Source: JANQIO01 sp965229625
GTDB taxonomy: Bacteria; Pseudomonadota; Gammaproteobacteria; Pseudomonadales; Halieaceae
Direction: 5' to 3'
DNA: 64,000 bases
Assembly (NCBI GenBank): GCA_965229625.1
Contig: CBDDJJ010000001.1
Coordinates: 1,426,001-1,490,000, forward strand
Position 1 is the stretch's first letter; the number at the start of each line of letters is the position of its first letter. The position numbers and the translations under genes are program-made. The notes under the pieces were generated by a model, which worked only from the letters and a program-made list of their open reading frames with translations, ran no database searches and had not been told where the DNA came from. Of this stretch, positions 57,115 to 64,000 are shown piece after piece.

Positions 57115-58352
57115 CCGCGGCCAACCCTGCCACATATTTCGATGCGGCCGCCGTGCGCGAGGATTTCCCAATCCTCAAGCAGGAAGTCAACGGCCACCCG
57201 CTGGTCTACCTGGACAACGCGGCGACGACCCAGAAGCCGGAAGCGGTGATCGAGGCCATTGCCAACTACTACCGGCAGGACAATGCCAACGTACACCGTG
57301 GCGCTCACGCCCTGAGTGATCGCGCCACCCGCGCCTTTGAGGCCGCCCGTGAAAAGGTGGCCACTTTCCTGAATAGCCCCCGGCCCCAGCAGGTGATCTG
57401 GGTGCGCGGCGTCACCGAGGCCGTGAACCTGGTCGCCAACAGCTGGGGACGCAATAACCTCGGCCCCGGTGATCGTGTGTTACTCCCTTACCTGGAGCAT
57501 CACAGCGACATTGTGCCCTGGCAGCTTATCTGCGCGGCGGTAGGCGCGCAGGTGGAGCCGATCCCGGTGTTGGACAGCGGCGATATCGACCTGGACGCCC
57601 TCGACGCCATGCTGGATGAGCGCGTCAAGATGGTCGCGCTGAACCACGTGTCCAACGCCATCGGTACCGTCAACCCGGTGGCGGAGATCATCGAGAAGGC
57701 CCACGCCGTCGGCGCCAAAGTGCTGGTGGACGGCGCCCAGGCGGTGGCCCACTGGCCCATCGACGTGCAGGCCCTGGACTGCGACTTCTACGCGTTTTCC
57801 GGGCACAAGCTGTTTGGCCCTACCGGTATCGGCGCGCTGTGGGGGCGCGAGGAACTGCTGGAGGCGATGCCGCCCTTCCTGGGTGGTGGCGAGATGATTG
57901 AGACCGTGTCCTTTGCGGGCACCACTTTCAACACCCTGCCCTTTAAATTCGAAGCCGGCACCCCCAATATTGCCGGTGTCATCGGCCTGGGTGCCGCCAT
58001 CGACTATCTGGGCGGCATCGACCGGGAAGCGGCAGCCGCCCACGAGCTGGCGTTGTTGGATTACACCCTGGAGCTGGCCGCAGACGTCCCTGCTATCCGG
58101 CGTATCGGTGAGCCCAAGTCCGCGGCGGGCATTTTCAGCTTCCTGCTGGAGGGCTGCCACCCGTCGGACCTTGGCATGCTGCTGGACCAGCAGGGCATTG
58201 CGGTGCGCACCGGCCACCACTGCGCGCAGCCGCTGATGGAACGTTACGGCGTGCCGGGCACCGCGCGCGCCAGCTATTCGATTTACAATACCCGGGAAGA
58301 TGTGGATGCACTGTTCGCCGGGATTCGCAAGGCCCAGGCGCTTTTTAGCTAA
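57111..58352 (+). CDS. sufS: SufS, cysteine desulfurase
   Basis: 413-residue pyridoxal-phosphate enzyme taking sulfur from cysteine and handing it to SufE. PLP lysine Lys233 (FSGHKLFGPTG) and persulfide cysteine Cys371 (RTGHHCAQPL) are present. The GTG start inside GTGA is favoured because it preserves the 4-bp coupling and gives the normal N-terminus (YFDAAAVREDFPIL); longer frames run back into sufD. Confidence 0.96.
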   Translation: MTAANPATYFDAAAVREDFPILKQEVNGHPLVYLDNAATTQKPEAVIEAIANYYRQDNANVHRGAHALSDRATRAFEAAREKVATFLNSPRPQQVIWVRGVTEAVNLVANSWGRNNLGPGDRVLLPYLEHHSDIVPWQLICAAVGAQVEPIPVLDSGDIDLDALDAMLDERVKMVALNHVSNAIGTVNPVAEIIEKAHAVGAKVLVDGAQAVAHWPIDVQALDCDFYAFSGHKLFGPTGIGALWGREELLEAMPPFLGGGEMIETVSFAGTTFNTLPFKFEAGTPNIAGVIGLGAAIDYLGGIDREAAAAHELALLDYTLELAADVPAIRRIGEPKSAAGIFSFLLEGCHPSDLGMLLDQQGIAVRTGHHCAQPLMERYGVPGTARASYSIYNTREDVDALFAGIRKAQALFS

Positions 58353-58370
58353 GCAGGAGCCTTGCAAGGG

Positions 58371-58484
58371 GTGCGCAGGACGCGTTACCTCTTTCACGGA
58401 CACGCCGTGAATACGTCGGTGTAGGCTCGGGCCCGGCATCCATGCCGGGCACGGTCCGTGAAAGAGGTAACGCGCCCTCCGCAC
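58371..58484. repeat. Composite palindromic repeat, copy B, inside suf operon
   Basis: Arms at 58371-58401 and 58454-58484 pair at 29 of 31 positions around a 52-bp centre with its own hairpin GCCCGGCATCCATGCCGGGC and edge ACGGTCCGTG. The centre resembles that of copy A at 36761-36862, the arms do not. It fills most of the 162-bp space between sufS and sufA and would fold into a very stable RNA structure within the operon transcript. Confidence 0.75.
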
Positions 58485-58514
58485 TCCAGTACTGAGTTTG
58501 CTCAAGGAGAGAAG

Positions 58515-58871
58515 ATGAGCGTAGAAACTTTTAATGTCAGCAGTGACGTGATCAGCGTCACCCCGGAAGCGGCACAGCACCTGAAGAACACGGCTGAGGC
58601 CAAGGGCACCAGCGCCGTGCGGATCAGCGTCAAGGAAAGCGGCTGCACCGGTTACATGTACGTCATGGAAGAGGTCAACAGCGGTGAGGACAAAGACGTC
58701 ACCGTGGACCTCGACAACGGCATGCACGTGTTCGTCGATCCGGATTCCATTGGCGTACTGCGCGGCACTGAACTCGACTACGTGCGTGAGGGCATAAACC
58801 GTACCCTGAAGTTCAATAACCCCAACGTGACGGCCGCCTGTGGCTGCGGCGAGAGCTTCTCGATCGAATGA
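58515..58871 (+). CDS. sufA: A-type Fe-S carrier (SufA/ErpA-like)
   Basis: 118-residue carrier that takes clusters from the scaffold to apoproteins. Ligand cysteines are Cys44 (ESGCTGY), Cys109 and Cys111 (CGCGESF), the invariant A-type pattern. The ATG at 58515 has AAGGAG 5-6 nt before it; an in-frame ATG upstream lies in the repeat arm and is not used. SufA versus ErpA cannot be fully decided; operon context favours SufA. Confidence 0.93.
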   Translation: MSVETFNVSSDVISVTPEAAQHLKNTAEAKGTSAVRISVKESGCTGYMYVMEEVNSGEDKDVTVDLDNGMHVFVDPDSIGVLRGTELDYVREGINRTLKFNNPNVTAACGCGESFSIE

Positions 58872-58938
58872 GAGTTCAAACAGCGGGTATGCACCTCGGC
58901 AGTACAATGATAGCGATTCATATGAGCGGTCTTATAAC

Positions 58939-59481
58939 GTGAGCGCCCAGGAACGCACCATTCTGACCACGACGCGGGACTGCCCTGCGCGGCTGGTTCC
59001 CGTGGGTGACAAACTGGTGATCCCCGCCCATACTTTCGTCACGCTGACCCAGTCCCTGGGCGGCAATTACACCCTGACCTACAACGGCAATATGGTGCGG
59101 GTGGACGGCACCGATGCAGACGCCCTGGGGCTTGAGCCCCTGAAGCTTGAGTTTGACGCCCCCGCCAACGGCCAGATCAGTGAAGCCCAGATCTGGGAGG
59201 CACTACACACGGTGTTCGACCCGGAAATCCCGGTCGACCTGGTCAACCTGGGCCTTATCTACCGCATGGAGATTGACCAGGACAGCGGCCGCGTGGAAAT
59301 TGATATGACCCTGACCGCGCCTGGCTGCGGCATGGGCCCGGTGCTGGTGGGTGATGTGGAACACCGCGTCGCCCTGGTTCCCAACGTGAAGGAAGTCGCC
59401 GTCGACCTGGTGTTTGACCCGCCCTGGCAGCGGGAAATGATGTCGGAAGAAGCCCAGCTCGAAACCGGTATGTTCTTCTAG
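58939..59481 (+). CDS. sufT: SufT, MIP18/DUF59-family Fe-S assembly factor
   Basis: 180 residues from the GTG at 58939. The N-terminal half ('RTILTTTRDCPARLVPVGDKLVIPAHTFVTLTQ') is peculiar to SufT, followed by a DUF59 domain ('VFDPEIPVDLVNLGLIY', 'MTLTAPGCGMGPVL') with the conserved Cys. It helps mature Fe-S proteins under high demand. An ATG at 58922 is out of frame, so the GTG is used. Confidence 0.92.
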   Translation: MSAQERTILTTTRDCPARLVPVGDKLVIPAHTFVTLTQSLGGNYTLTYNGNMVRVDGTDADALGLEPLKLEFDAPANGQISEAQIWEALHTVFDPEIPVDLVNLGLIYRMEIDQDSGRVEIDMTLTAPGCGMGPVLVGDVEHRVALVPNVKEVAVDLVFDPPWQREMMSEEAQLETGMFF

Positions 59482-59547
59482 CGGCAATCCGCCGCGGGCC
59501 TGAACCCCGCGCCAACCGGTCAATCCGCTTGCTCCAGAGAGCGCGGT

Positions 59548-59576
59548 TTGCCAAAGCGCTGTTTCTTCGCTAGAAC
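59548..59576 (+). promoter_or_regulatory. Promoter upstream of the lipoprotein hydrolase gene
   Basis: TTGCCA (59548-59553, 5/6), 17-bp spacer, TAGAAC (59571-59576, 4/6), about 35 bp before the GTG start. Suggests the hydrolase is expressed on its own rather than only with suf. Confidence 0.5.
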
Positions 59577-59610
59577 TGATGCATAGCGCCAGTGGTATGA
59601 GGTATCTGCG

Positions 59611-61104
59611 GTGAAGTGGTATAGCGTTTTCATGGTATCTCTGGGCGCAGCCCTTGTCGGCTGTGGCAGCGGTGGTGCCAGCTCCCTCGTCAATTTCAAC
59701 ATCGACATTGAAGTCCCGCTGCAGATCGAACTGCCTGCTCCCACGGTGACAAACCCGCCGCAAGATACCGGCAACCCCGTGCTCCGCGCCCAGAACTTCG
59801 ATCTGGCTTCGGTCGGGTACGTTGAACAGGAATACTTCCTGGAGGGCAGTGCCCGCTCGTTCACCAACGTGAACGAATTTCTCAATGACGGCCTCTGGGA
59901 GGCGGAGCCGGCCGGCAGCGCGCCTTACAAAATCCGCATCGTCGTGCACAAGCCTGCCGATCCCGAGACCAGCCTCTCCGGCGGCATCGTGGTGGAGTGG
60001 ATGAACGCGAGCAATGGCTTCGATTTGCCCGTGTGCTGGGGCCTGGGTCATGTGGAGATGTATCGCAACAACTACGTCTGGGTCGGGGTGTCTGCCCAGG
60101 CGGCCAGCATCGAGGGCGGGCCCTTGAGCCTTAAAAGCGTGAACCCGGAACGCTATGCCTCCCTGTCCCATCCCGGCGACAGCTTTTCCTACGACATCTT
60201 CGCGCAGGTATCCAGCGCCCTGGGCAATACCGAGGGCCTGGATATCCTCGACGGCAAAATGCGCGGATCGCGCGAAGCCTGCGGCCACGGTGAGGCTGCC
60301 GACCGCCTGGTGACATTCACCAACGCCGTGCTGCCCCTGTACCTGCCCCAGGTGTTTCCGGAACTGATGATTGTCGGCCGCAGTGGCGGTGCCGCCCCCC
60401 TGTCCCAACTTCCGCAGGCGGACATCCCGGCGCCGGACGCGCCGCAAATTCGGTCTGATAGCCAGACGCTGGTGCTGAATCTGCAGTCGGAGACCGATGT
60501 CACCCTGCGTGGCTCCGCCGCTTCCCGGCAGGAGGACAGCCCGGCGTTTCGGCTGTGGGAAGTCGCCGGCACCGCCCACCTGGATTACTACAGTACCGAT
60601 GTCGGCCGCGACGACGCCACCGGTGAGCCGCGCTTTTCCGCCATCGTCGAAGCGGACACAATCGACGATTTGCTCCAGTGCGATCAGCCTGTCAACTCGG
60701 GCCCCATGCACTACGCCTTCAACCGGGCACTGGCGGCGATAAGCACCTGGCGCGGCGGCGCGCCCCGGGCGCCTGATCGCCTGCAACTCGATGAGCAGGG
60801 AAACCTGATATTGGATAGCAATGGCAATGTGCTTGGCGGTTTGCGCACACCCTACGTGGACGCACCGGCAGCCACCCTCTCAGGGCTGGGGAACAACGGT
60901 TCGGCTGGTTGCGAACTGCTGGGGACCACCGCCCTGTTTACCGCTGATCGTATGGCCAGTCTGTACGTGGACGAAGACGGCTATGTGCAATCGGTCCGGG
61001 AATCCGCCAACCGGGCGGTGGCGGATGATTTCCTGCTACGCAGGGACGCCGACGCCATCATCGAGTGGGCGCCGAGCCAGTGGCAGTCCCAGGTCGGACA
61101 GTAG
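59611..61104 (+). CDS. Alpha/beta-hydrolase-domain lipoprotein (Abhydrolase_10-like)
   Basis: 497 residues with a lipoprotein signal (lipobox LVGC near residue 18), so anchored in the envelope. The body resembles the large alpha/beta hydrolase family PF20091: 'GGIVVEWMNASNGFDLP', 'VGVSAQAASIEGG', 'MIVGRSGGAAPL' (the usual catalytic Ser position, here G-R-S-G-G) and 'WEVAGTAHLDYYS' (His). Substrate unknown, perhaps an ester of a hydrophobic compound. GTG start with GAGG 9 nt upstream. It stands between sufT and sufE without an obvious Fe-S role. Confidence 0.8.
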   Translation: MKWYSVFMVSLGAALVGCGSGGASSLVNFNIDIEVPLQIELPAPTVTNPPQDTGNPVLRAQNFDLASVGYVEQEYFLEGSARSFTNVNEFLNDGLWEAEPAGSAPYKIRIVVHKPADPETSLSGGIVVEWMNASNGFDLPVCWGLGHVEMYRNNYVWVGVSAQAASIEGGPLSLKSVNPERYASLSHPGDSFSYDIFAQVSSALGNTEGLDILDGKMRGSREACGHGEAADRLVTFTNAVLPLYLPQVFPELMIVGRSGGAAPLSQLPQADIPAPDAPQIRSDSQTLVLNLQSETDVTLRGSAASRQEDSPAFRLWEVAGTAHLDYYSTDVGRDDATGEPRFSAIVEADTIDDLLQCDQPVNSGPMHYAFNRALAAISTWRGGAPRAPDRLQLDEQGNLILDSNGNVLGGLRTPYVDAPAATLSGLGNNGSAGCELLGTTALFTADRMASLYVDEDGYVQSVRESANRAVADDFLLRRDADAIIEWAPSQWQSQVGQ

Positions 61105-61142
61105 CGCAGGTGCTGAGCAGTGTGCATCAACCTGAGCTGTCT

Positions 61143-61150
61143 GGTATAAA
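61143..61150 (+). promoter_or_regulatory. Extended -10 promoter for sufE
   Basis: TG-G-TATAAA, an extended -10 with 5/6 hexamer, 33 bp before the sufE ATG. No good -35. It would let sufE be transcribed apart from the rest of the suf genes. Confidence 0.45.
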
Positions 61151-61183
61151 GCCTCTCCACTGCAGAGCGCACCCTTGACCGCC

Positions 61184-61606
61184 ATGTCACCATTCGGCCA
61201 TTCCATCAGCAGCGACGACATCGTCGACACCCTTAGCTTTTTCGATAGCTGGGAAGACCGCTACAAGTACATCATCGACCTGGGCAAGGAACTGCCCGCC
61301 ATGGACGAGAGCCTGCATACCGATGACCGGCTGGTACGCGGCTGCCAGAGCCAGGTGTGGATAGACACCACCGTTGAGGACGGCAAACTGCAGATCGCCG
61401 TCGACAGCGACGCCTTCATCGTCAAGGGACTGCTGGGCGTGGTGCTGGCAGCCTACAACAACAAGTCACCGGCGGACGTGCTGGCCTTTGATATCGATAG
61501 CTACTTTGATCAGCTCGAGCTGATGAATCACCTGTCCCCCACCCGCGGCAACGGCCTCAAGGCCATGGTGTCGCGCATCCGCGACATTGCCGAGGCGGCG
61601 GCCTAG
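61184..61606 (+). CDS. sufE: SufE, sulfur acceptor for SufS
   Basis: 140-residue protein that accepts persulfide sulfur from SufS at Cys54 ('VRGCQSQVWI') and passes it to SufB. The C-terminal 'HLSPTRGNGLKAMVSRIRD' is typical. It starts at ATG 61184, not at the TTG 9 bp earlier. Its TAG stop and the TAG of the opposite-strand fatty-acid gene share one CTAG (61603-61606). Confidence 0.95.
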   Translation: MSPFGHSISSDDIVDTLSFFDSWEDRYKYIIDLGKELPAMDESLHTDDRLVRGCQSQVWIDTTVEDGKLQIAVDSDAFIVKGLLGVVLAAYNNKSPADVLAFDIDSYFDQLELMNHLSPTRGNGLKAMVSRIRDIAEAAA

Positions 61607-63672
61607 AAGCTACCGCCCTCCTGCGCCAGCCTGATCAGCAGCGGTGCCGGCTCGAAGGCCGGGTCGCCGGTGGCTTCCTGGTAGCGGCGCAGGGTCGCGA
61701 CGATCTTGTCGAGGCCGATGCTGTTGGCGTAGTGCATGGGCCCGCCCCGGTACACCGGCCAGCCGTAGCCGTAGACCCAGATCACGTCGATGTCGCTGGC
61801 GCGGATGGCAATGCCCTCTTCCAGGATCTTTGCCCCTTCGTTGACCATCGGGTAGAGACAGCGCTCGAGGATTTCCTCATCGGATACCTCGCGCCGCTCC
61901 AGGCCCGCTTTCTCGGAGAATTCGAGGATGATTTTCTCCACCTCCGGCGACGGGCTGGGATTGCGTTTCTCATCGTAGTCGTAATAACCGGCTCCGGTTT
62001 TCTGGCCGCGCCGGTCCTGTTCGCAGAGAACATCGCGGATGGTTTCGCCTTTCGAGGTCTCGGCGCTCCAGCCGATATCGAGCCCGGCCAGGTCGCTCAT
62101 CTGGAACACGCCCATGGGCAGGCCGAAGTCCACCAAGACCTTGTCCACCTGGTGCGGCATGGCACCTTCGAGAATCAACTGCTGGCCCTGCGCCTGGCGC
62201 TGGAACAGGATGCGATTGCCGACAAAGCCCGTGCATACGCCGACGCAGGCCGGAACTTTCCTGATGCGCTTGGCCATGCTCATGCAGGTTTTCAGCACAT
62301 CCTTCTCCGTCGCCTCGCCCCGCACTACTTCCAGCAGCTTCATGACATTGGCGGGTGAGAAGAAGTGCAGGCCCAGCACGTCGCCGGGGCGCGAGGTCAC
62401 CGAGGCAATCTCGTTGACATCCAGCGCCGAAGTATTCGAAGCGAGAATCGCCCCCGGCCTGGCGATCGCGTCAAGCTTGCTGAAGATCTCCTTCTTGATG
62501 TCCATGTTCTCGAACACCGCCTCGATAATGAGGTCGCAGTCAGCCAGGTCTTCGAGGGCGAGGCTGCCGGTTATCAAACCGCAGCGTGTCTCCACGTCGT
62601 CGGCGCTGATGCGCCCTTTGGCCGCAGTGTTCTCGTAGTTCTTGCGGATAATGCCCAGGCCGCGGTCCAGGGCCTCCGGGGTGGTCTCGACGATGGTGAC
62701 CGGCAAGCCGATATTGGCGAAGTTCATGGAGATACCGCCGCCCATGGTGCCGGCGCCTATGATGCCGATTTTCCCGATGGACCGCTCCGGGGTCTCCCGG
62801 GGCACGTCGGGGATCTTGGCGGCTTCCCGCTCGGAGAAGAAGAAGTACTGTTGGGCCGTGGACTGGGGTCCCGCCATCAGCTCCATAAACAGCTCGCGCT
62901 CAACGGCCATGCCCTCGTCGAAGGGCAGGTTCACCGCCGCCTCGATACAGCGGATGTTGTACTCAGGCGCCAGGAAACCGCGCGCCTTGCGAGCGATGGC
63001 CTTGCGGAAATCGTCGAACTTGCCGGGGTTGTCGCGGGCGGGTTGCAGCTTGTCATCCAGGTCGCGGATGCGAACCAGGGGGCGGCCCTCGTCCAGCACC
63101 TTGCGGGCAAAGGCCACGGCGCCCTCGCGCAGGCCCCCTTCAACAATCTCCGCCACCAGACCGTGCTGCAGTGCCTCGGCGCTGCCGATCTGCGCGCCGC
63201 TGGTCATCATCACCAGCGCCTGGTCTACCCCCACAACCCTTGGCAGCCGCTGGGTACCGCCCGCACCGGGCAGCAAGCCGAGATTCACTTCCGGCAGCCC
63301 GAAGCGCGCACCCGCATCACAGATGCGGAAGTGACAGCACAGGGCAGTCTCCAGGCCACCGCCGAGGGCTGTGCCGTGAATCGCCGCAATGATGGGCTTG
63401 GCCGCGTTCTCCATGGTGTCGAGGGTTTCGTGCAGCCCCGGCTCCTTCGGAGGCCCACCGAACTCGGTGATATCCGCGCCGGCAATAAAGGTACGCCCCG
63501 CGCAGGTGAGAACCACGGCTTCCACCGCCTCGTCGGACAGACACTGCTCAATGCCCTCCTTGATCCCCTGGCGCACCCCCTGGCTGAGGGCGTTTACGGG
63601 TGGGTTGTCGATGGTGAGAACGGCAATGCCGTTTTCCACGCTGAGGTCGACCATATCGGTGATAGCTGCCAT
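61603..63672 (-). CDS. Fused enoyl-CoA hydratase / 3-hydroxyacyl-CoA dehydrogenase
   Basis: 689-residue bifunctional beta-oxidation enzyme. The N-terminal crotonase domain has 'GTALGGGLETALCCHFRI' (oxyanion loop) and 'GLPEVNLGLLPGAGGTQRL' (catalytic Glu). The dehydrogenase part has 'GIIGAGTMGGGISMNFA' (NAD), 'SNTSALDVNEIA' and 'GLHFFSPANVMKLLEVV' (catalytic His), ending with 'YGYGWPVYRGGPM'. It is closer to FadJ-like or peroxisomal-type fusions than FadB because no thiolase gene follows. Divergent from the UPF0016 gene. Confidence 0.92.
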   Translation of the reverse strand: MAAITDMVDLSVENGIAVLTIDNPPVNALSQGVRQGIKEGIEQCLSDEAVEAVVLTCAGRTFIAGADITEFGGPPKEPGLHETLDTMENAAKPIIAAIHGTALGGGLETALCCHFRICDAGARFGLPEVNLGLLPGAGGTQRLPRVVGVDQALVMMTSGAQIGSAEALQHGLVAEIVEGGLREGAVAFARKVLDEGRPLVRIRDLDDKLQPARDNPGKFDDFRKAIARKARGFLAPEYNIRCIEAAVNLPFDEGMAVERELFMELMAGPQSTAQQYFFFSEREAAKIPDVPRETPERSIGKIGIIGAGTMGGGISMNFANIGLPVTIVETTPEALDRGLGIIRKNYENTAAKGRISADDVETRCGLITGSLALEDLADCDLIIEAVFENMDIKKEIFSKLDAIARPGAILASNTSALDVNEIASVTSRPGDVLGLHFFSPANVMKLLEVVRGEATEKDVLKTCMSMAKRIRKVPACVGVCTGFVGNRILFQRQAQGQQLILEGAMPHQVDKVLVDFGLPMGVFQMSDLAGLDIGWSAETSKGETIRDVLCEQDRRGQKTGAGYYDYDEKRNPSPSPEVEKIILEFSEKAGLERREVSDEEILERCLYPMVNEGAKILEEGIAIRASDIDVIWVYGYGWPVYRGGPMHYANSIGLDKIVATLRRYQEATGDPAFEPAPLLIRLAQEGGSF

Positions 63673-63925
63673 ATCGCACTCCGGGGAAGCAAAAGCCTGA
63701 TTATAGAAGAGCAGGGCAAGTACGGGAGAATCCGAACATTAGCCAGGCGGGAACAAAGACCGTCACCCGCTCGAGAATATGCGCCACGCGGCAATGCGAC
63801 AGCCGCATCAGGCAGGTTTCCGAGGGGATTCCTTCCACAGCCGAGACATTCCGCTACTCGAAGTGCTGCTATTTGCGCTGTCAATCTTCGTGACTGGGGC
63901 GGCTCCAGGAGTCCAAAATAGCCAC

Positions 63926-64000
63926 ATGGACTGGAAAATCTTCGCAACGGTATTTGCTGCCGTATTCATAGCCGAGCTGGGCGACAAAACCCAGCTTGCC
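63926..64000 (+). CDS. UPF0016/GDT1-family cation transporter (N-terminus only)
   Basis: Only the first 25 codons are in view: MDWKIFATVFAAVFIAELGD followed by KTQLA. The E-x-G-D-K-[TS] motif in the first helix defines the UPF0016 (TMEM165/GDT1/MneA) family, which moves Mn2+ or Ca2+ out of the cytoplasm. The upstream 253 bp show no clear yybP-ykoY manganese riboswitch. Confidence 0.8.
   Translation, partial: MDWKIFATVFAAVFIAELGDKTQLA

Noticed and set aside
63673..63925. Possible yybP-ykoY manganese riboswitch upstream of the UPF0016 gene
   Set aside because: I looked for the conserved loops expected of this riboswitch and did not find them; only a generic leader is visible.

Overview
The window is GC-rich, tightly packed chromosomal DNA from a free-living gammaproteobacterium. 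HexR-type and IscR-type regulators with textbook binding sites, an Entner-Doudoroff (ED) cluster, an IscR-led suf operon, a large TonB-dependent receptor beside flavin-dependent halogenase-like genes, and SLC45-type sugar symporters together suggest a marine Halieaceae-like (OM60/NOR5) bacterium. That placement is inference. No rRNA, tRNA, CRISPR array, prophage or complete insertion sequence was seen.

Layout. (1) 1-10.6 kb, mixed lipid and redox functions: a sulfotransferase (cut by the left edge), a double-hotdog MaoC-type hydratase, a Baeyer-Villiger-like flavin monooxygenase, a PhoX phosphatase with an upstream Pho box, an adrenodoxin-type ferredoxin, a DUF1295 reductase-like protein coupled to an unknown membrane protein, an acyl-CoA ligase and a small lipoprotein. 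(2) 10.7-36.7 kb, alpha-glucan and glucose use: two SLC45-type transporters divergent from a TonB-dependent receptor, two tandem halogenase-like genes, a GDPD phosphodiesterase, a sugar porter, a GH97 alpha-glucosidase, glucokinase, and a minus-strand operon glgB-glgX-glgP-malQ-amylase divergent from a LacI-type regulator. (3) 37.0-49.9 kb, central carbon: eda, then gap-like/gap/ppc/zwf/pgl/edd on the minus strand, divergent from hexR, which leads into an aldo-keto reductase, an NAD-binding DUF2867-like protein and a Na/Pi cotransporter (to 51.6 kb). (4) 51.7-52.9 kb, a CPA-type antiporter. (5) 53.0-61.6 kb, Fe-S assembly: iscR-sufB-sufC-sufD-sufS-sufA-sufT, a lipoprotein hydrolase, sufE. (6) 61.6-64.0 kb, a fused beta-oxidation enzyme and the first codons of a UPF0016 (GDT1/TMEM165) transporter.

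How it fits together: external malto-oligosaccharides would cross the outer membrane through the receptor, be cut by secreted amylase and GH97 enzymes, enter by the MFS carriers, be processed by GlgP/MalQ/GlgX, phosphorylated by Glk and burned through Zwf-Pgl-Edd-Eda and GAPDH. A 14-bp palindromic operator (TGAATACGTATGCA or its complement) recurs upstream of the receptor/transporter pair, between glgB and lacI, and (12/14) between eda and hexR. It links uptake, polymer metabolism and the ED pathway under the LacI-type protein, while two perfect-consensus HexR sites add a second layer at eda/hexR.

Most noteworthy: a GAPDH paralogue with alanine at the catalytic cysteine position next to the intact enzyme; two copies of a composite palindromic repeat with a conserved core but unrelated long arms; tandem halogenase-like genes inside a sugar locus; and short tandem repeats at two start codons that share a similar 17-mer.
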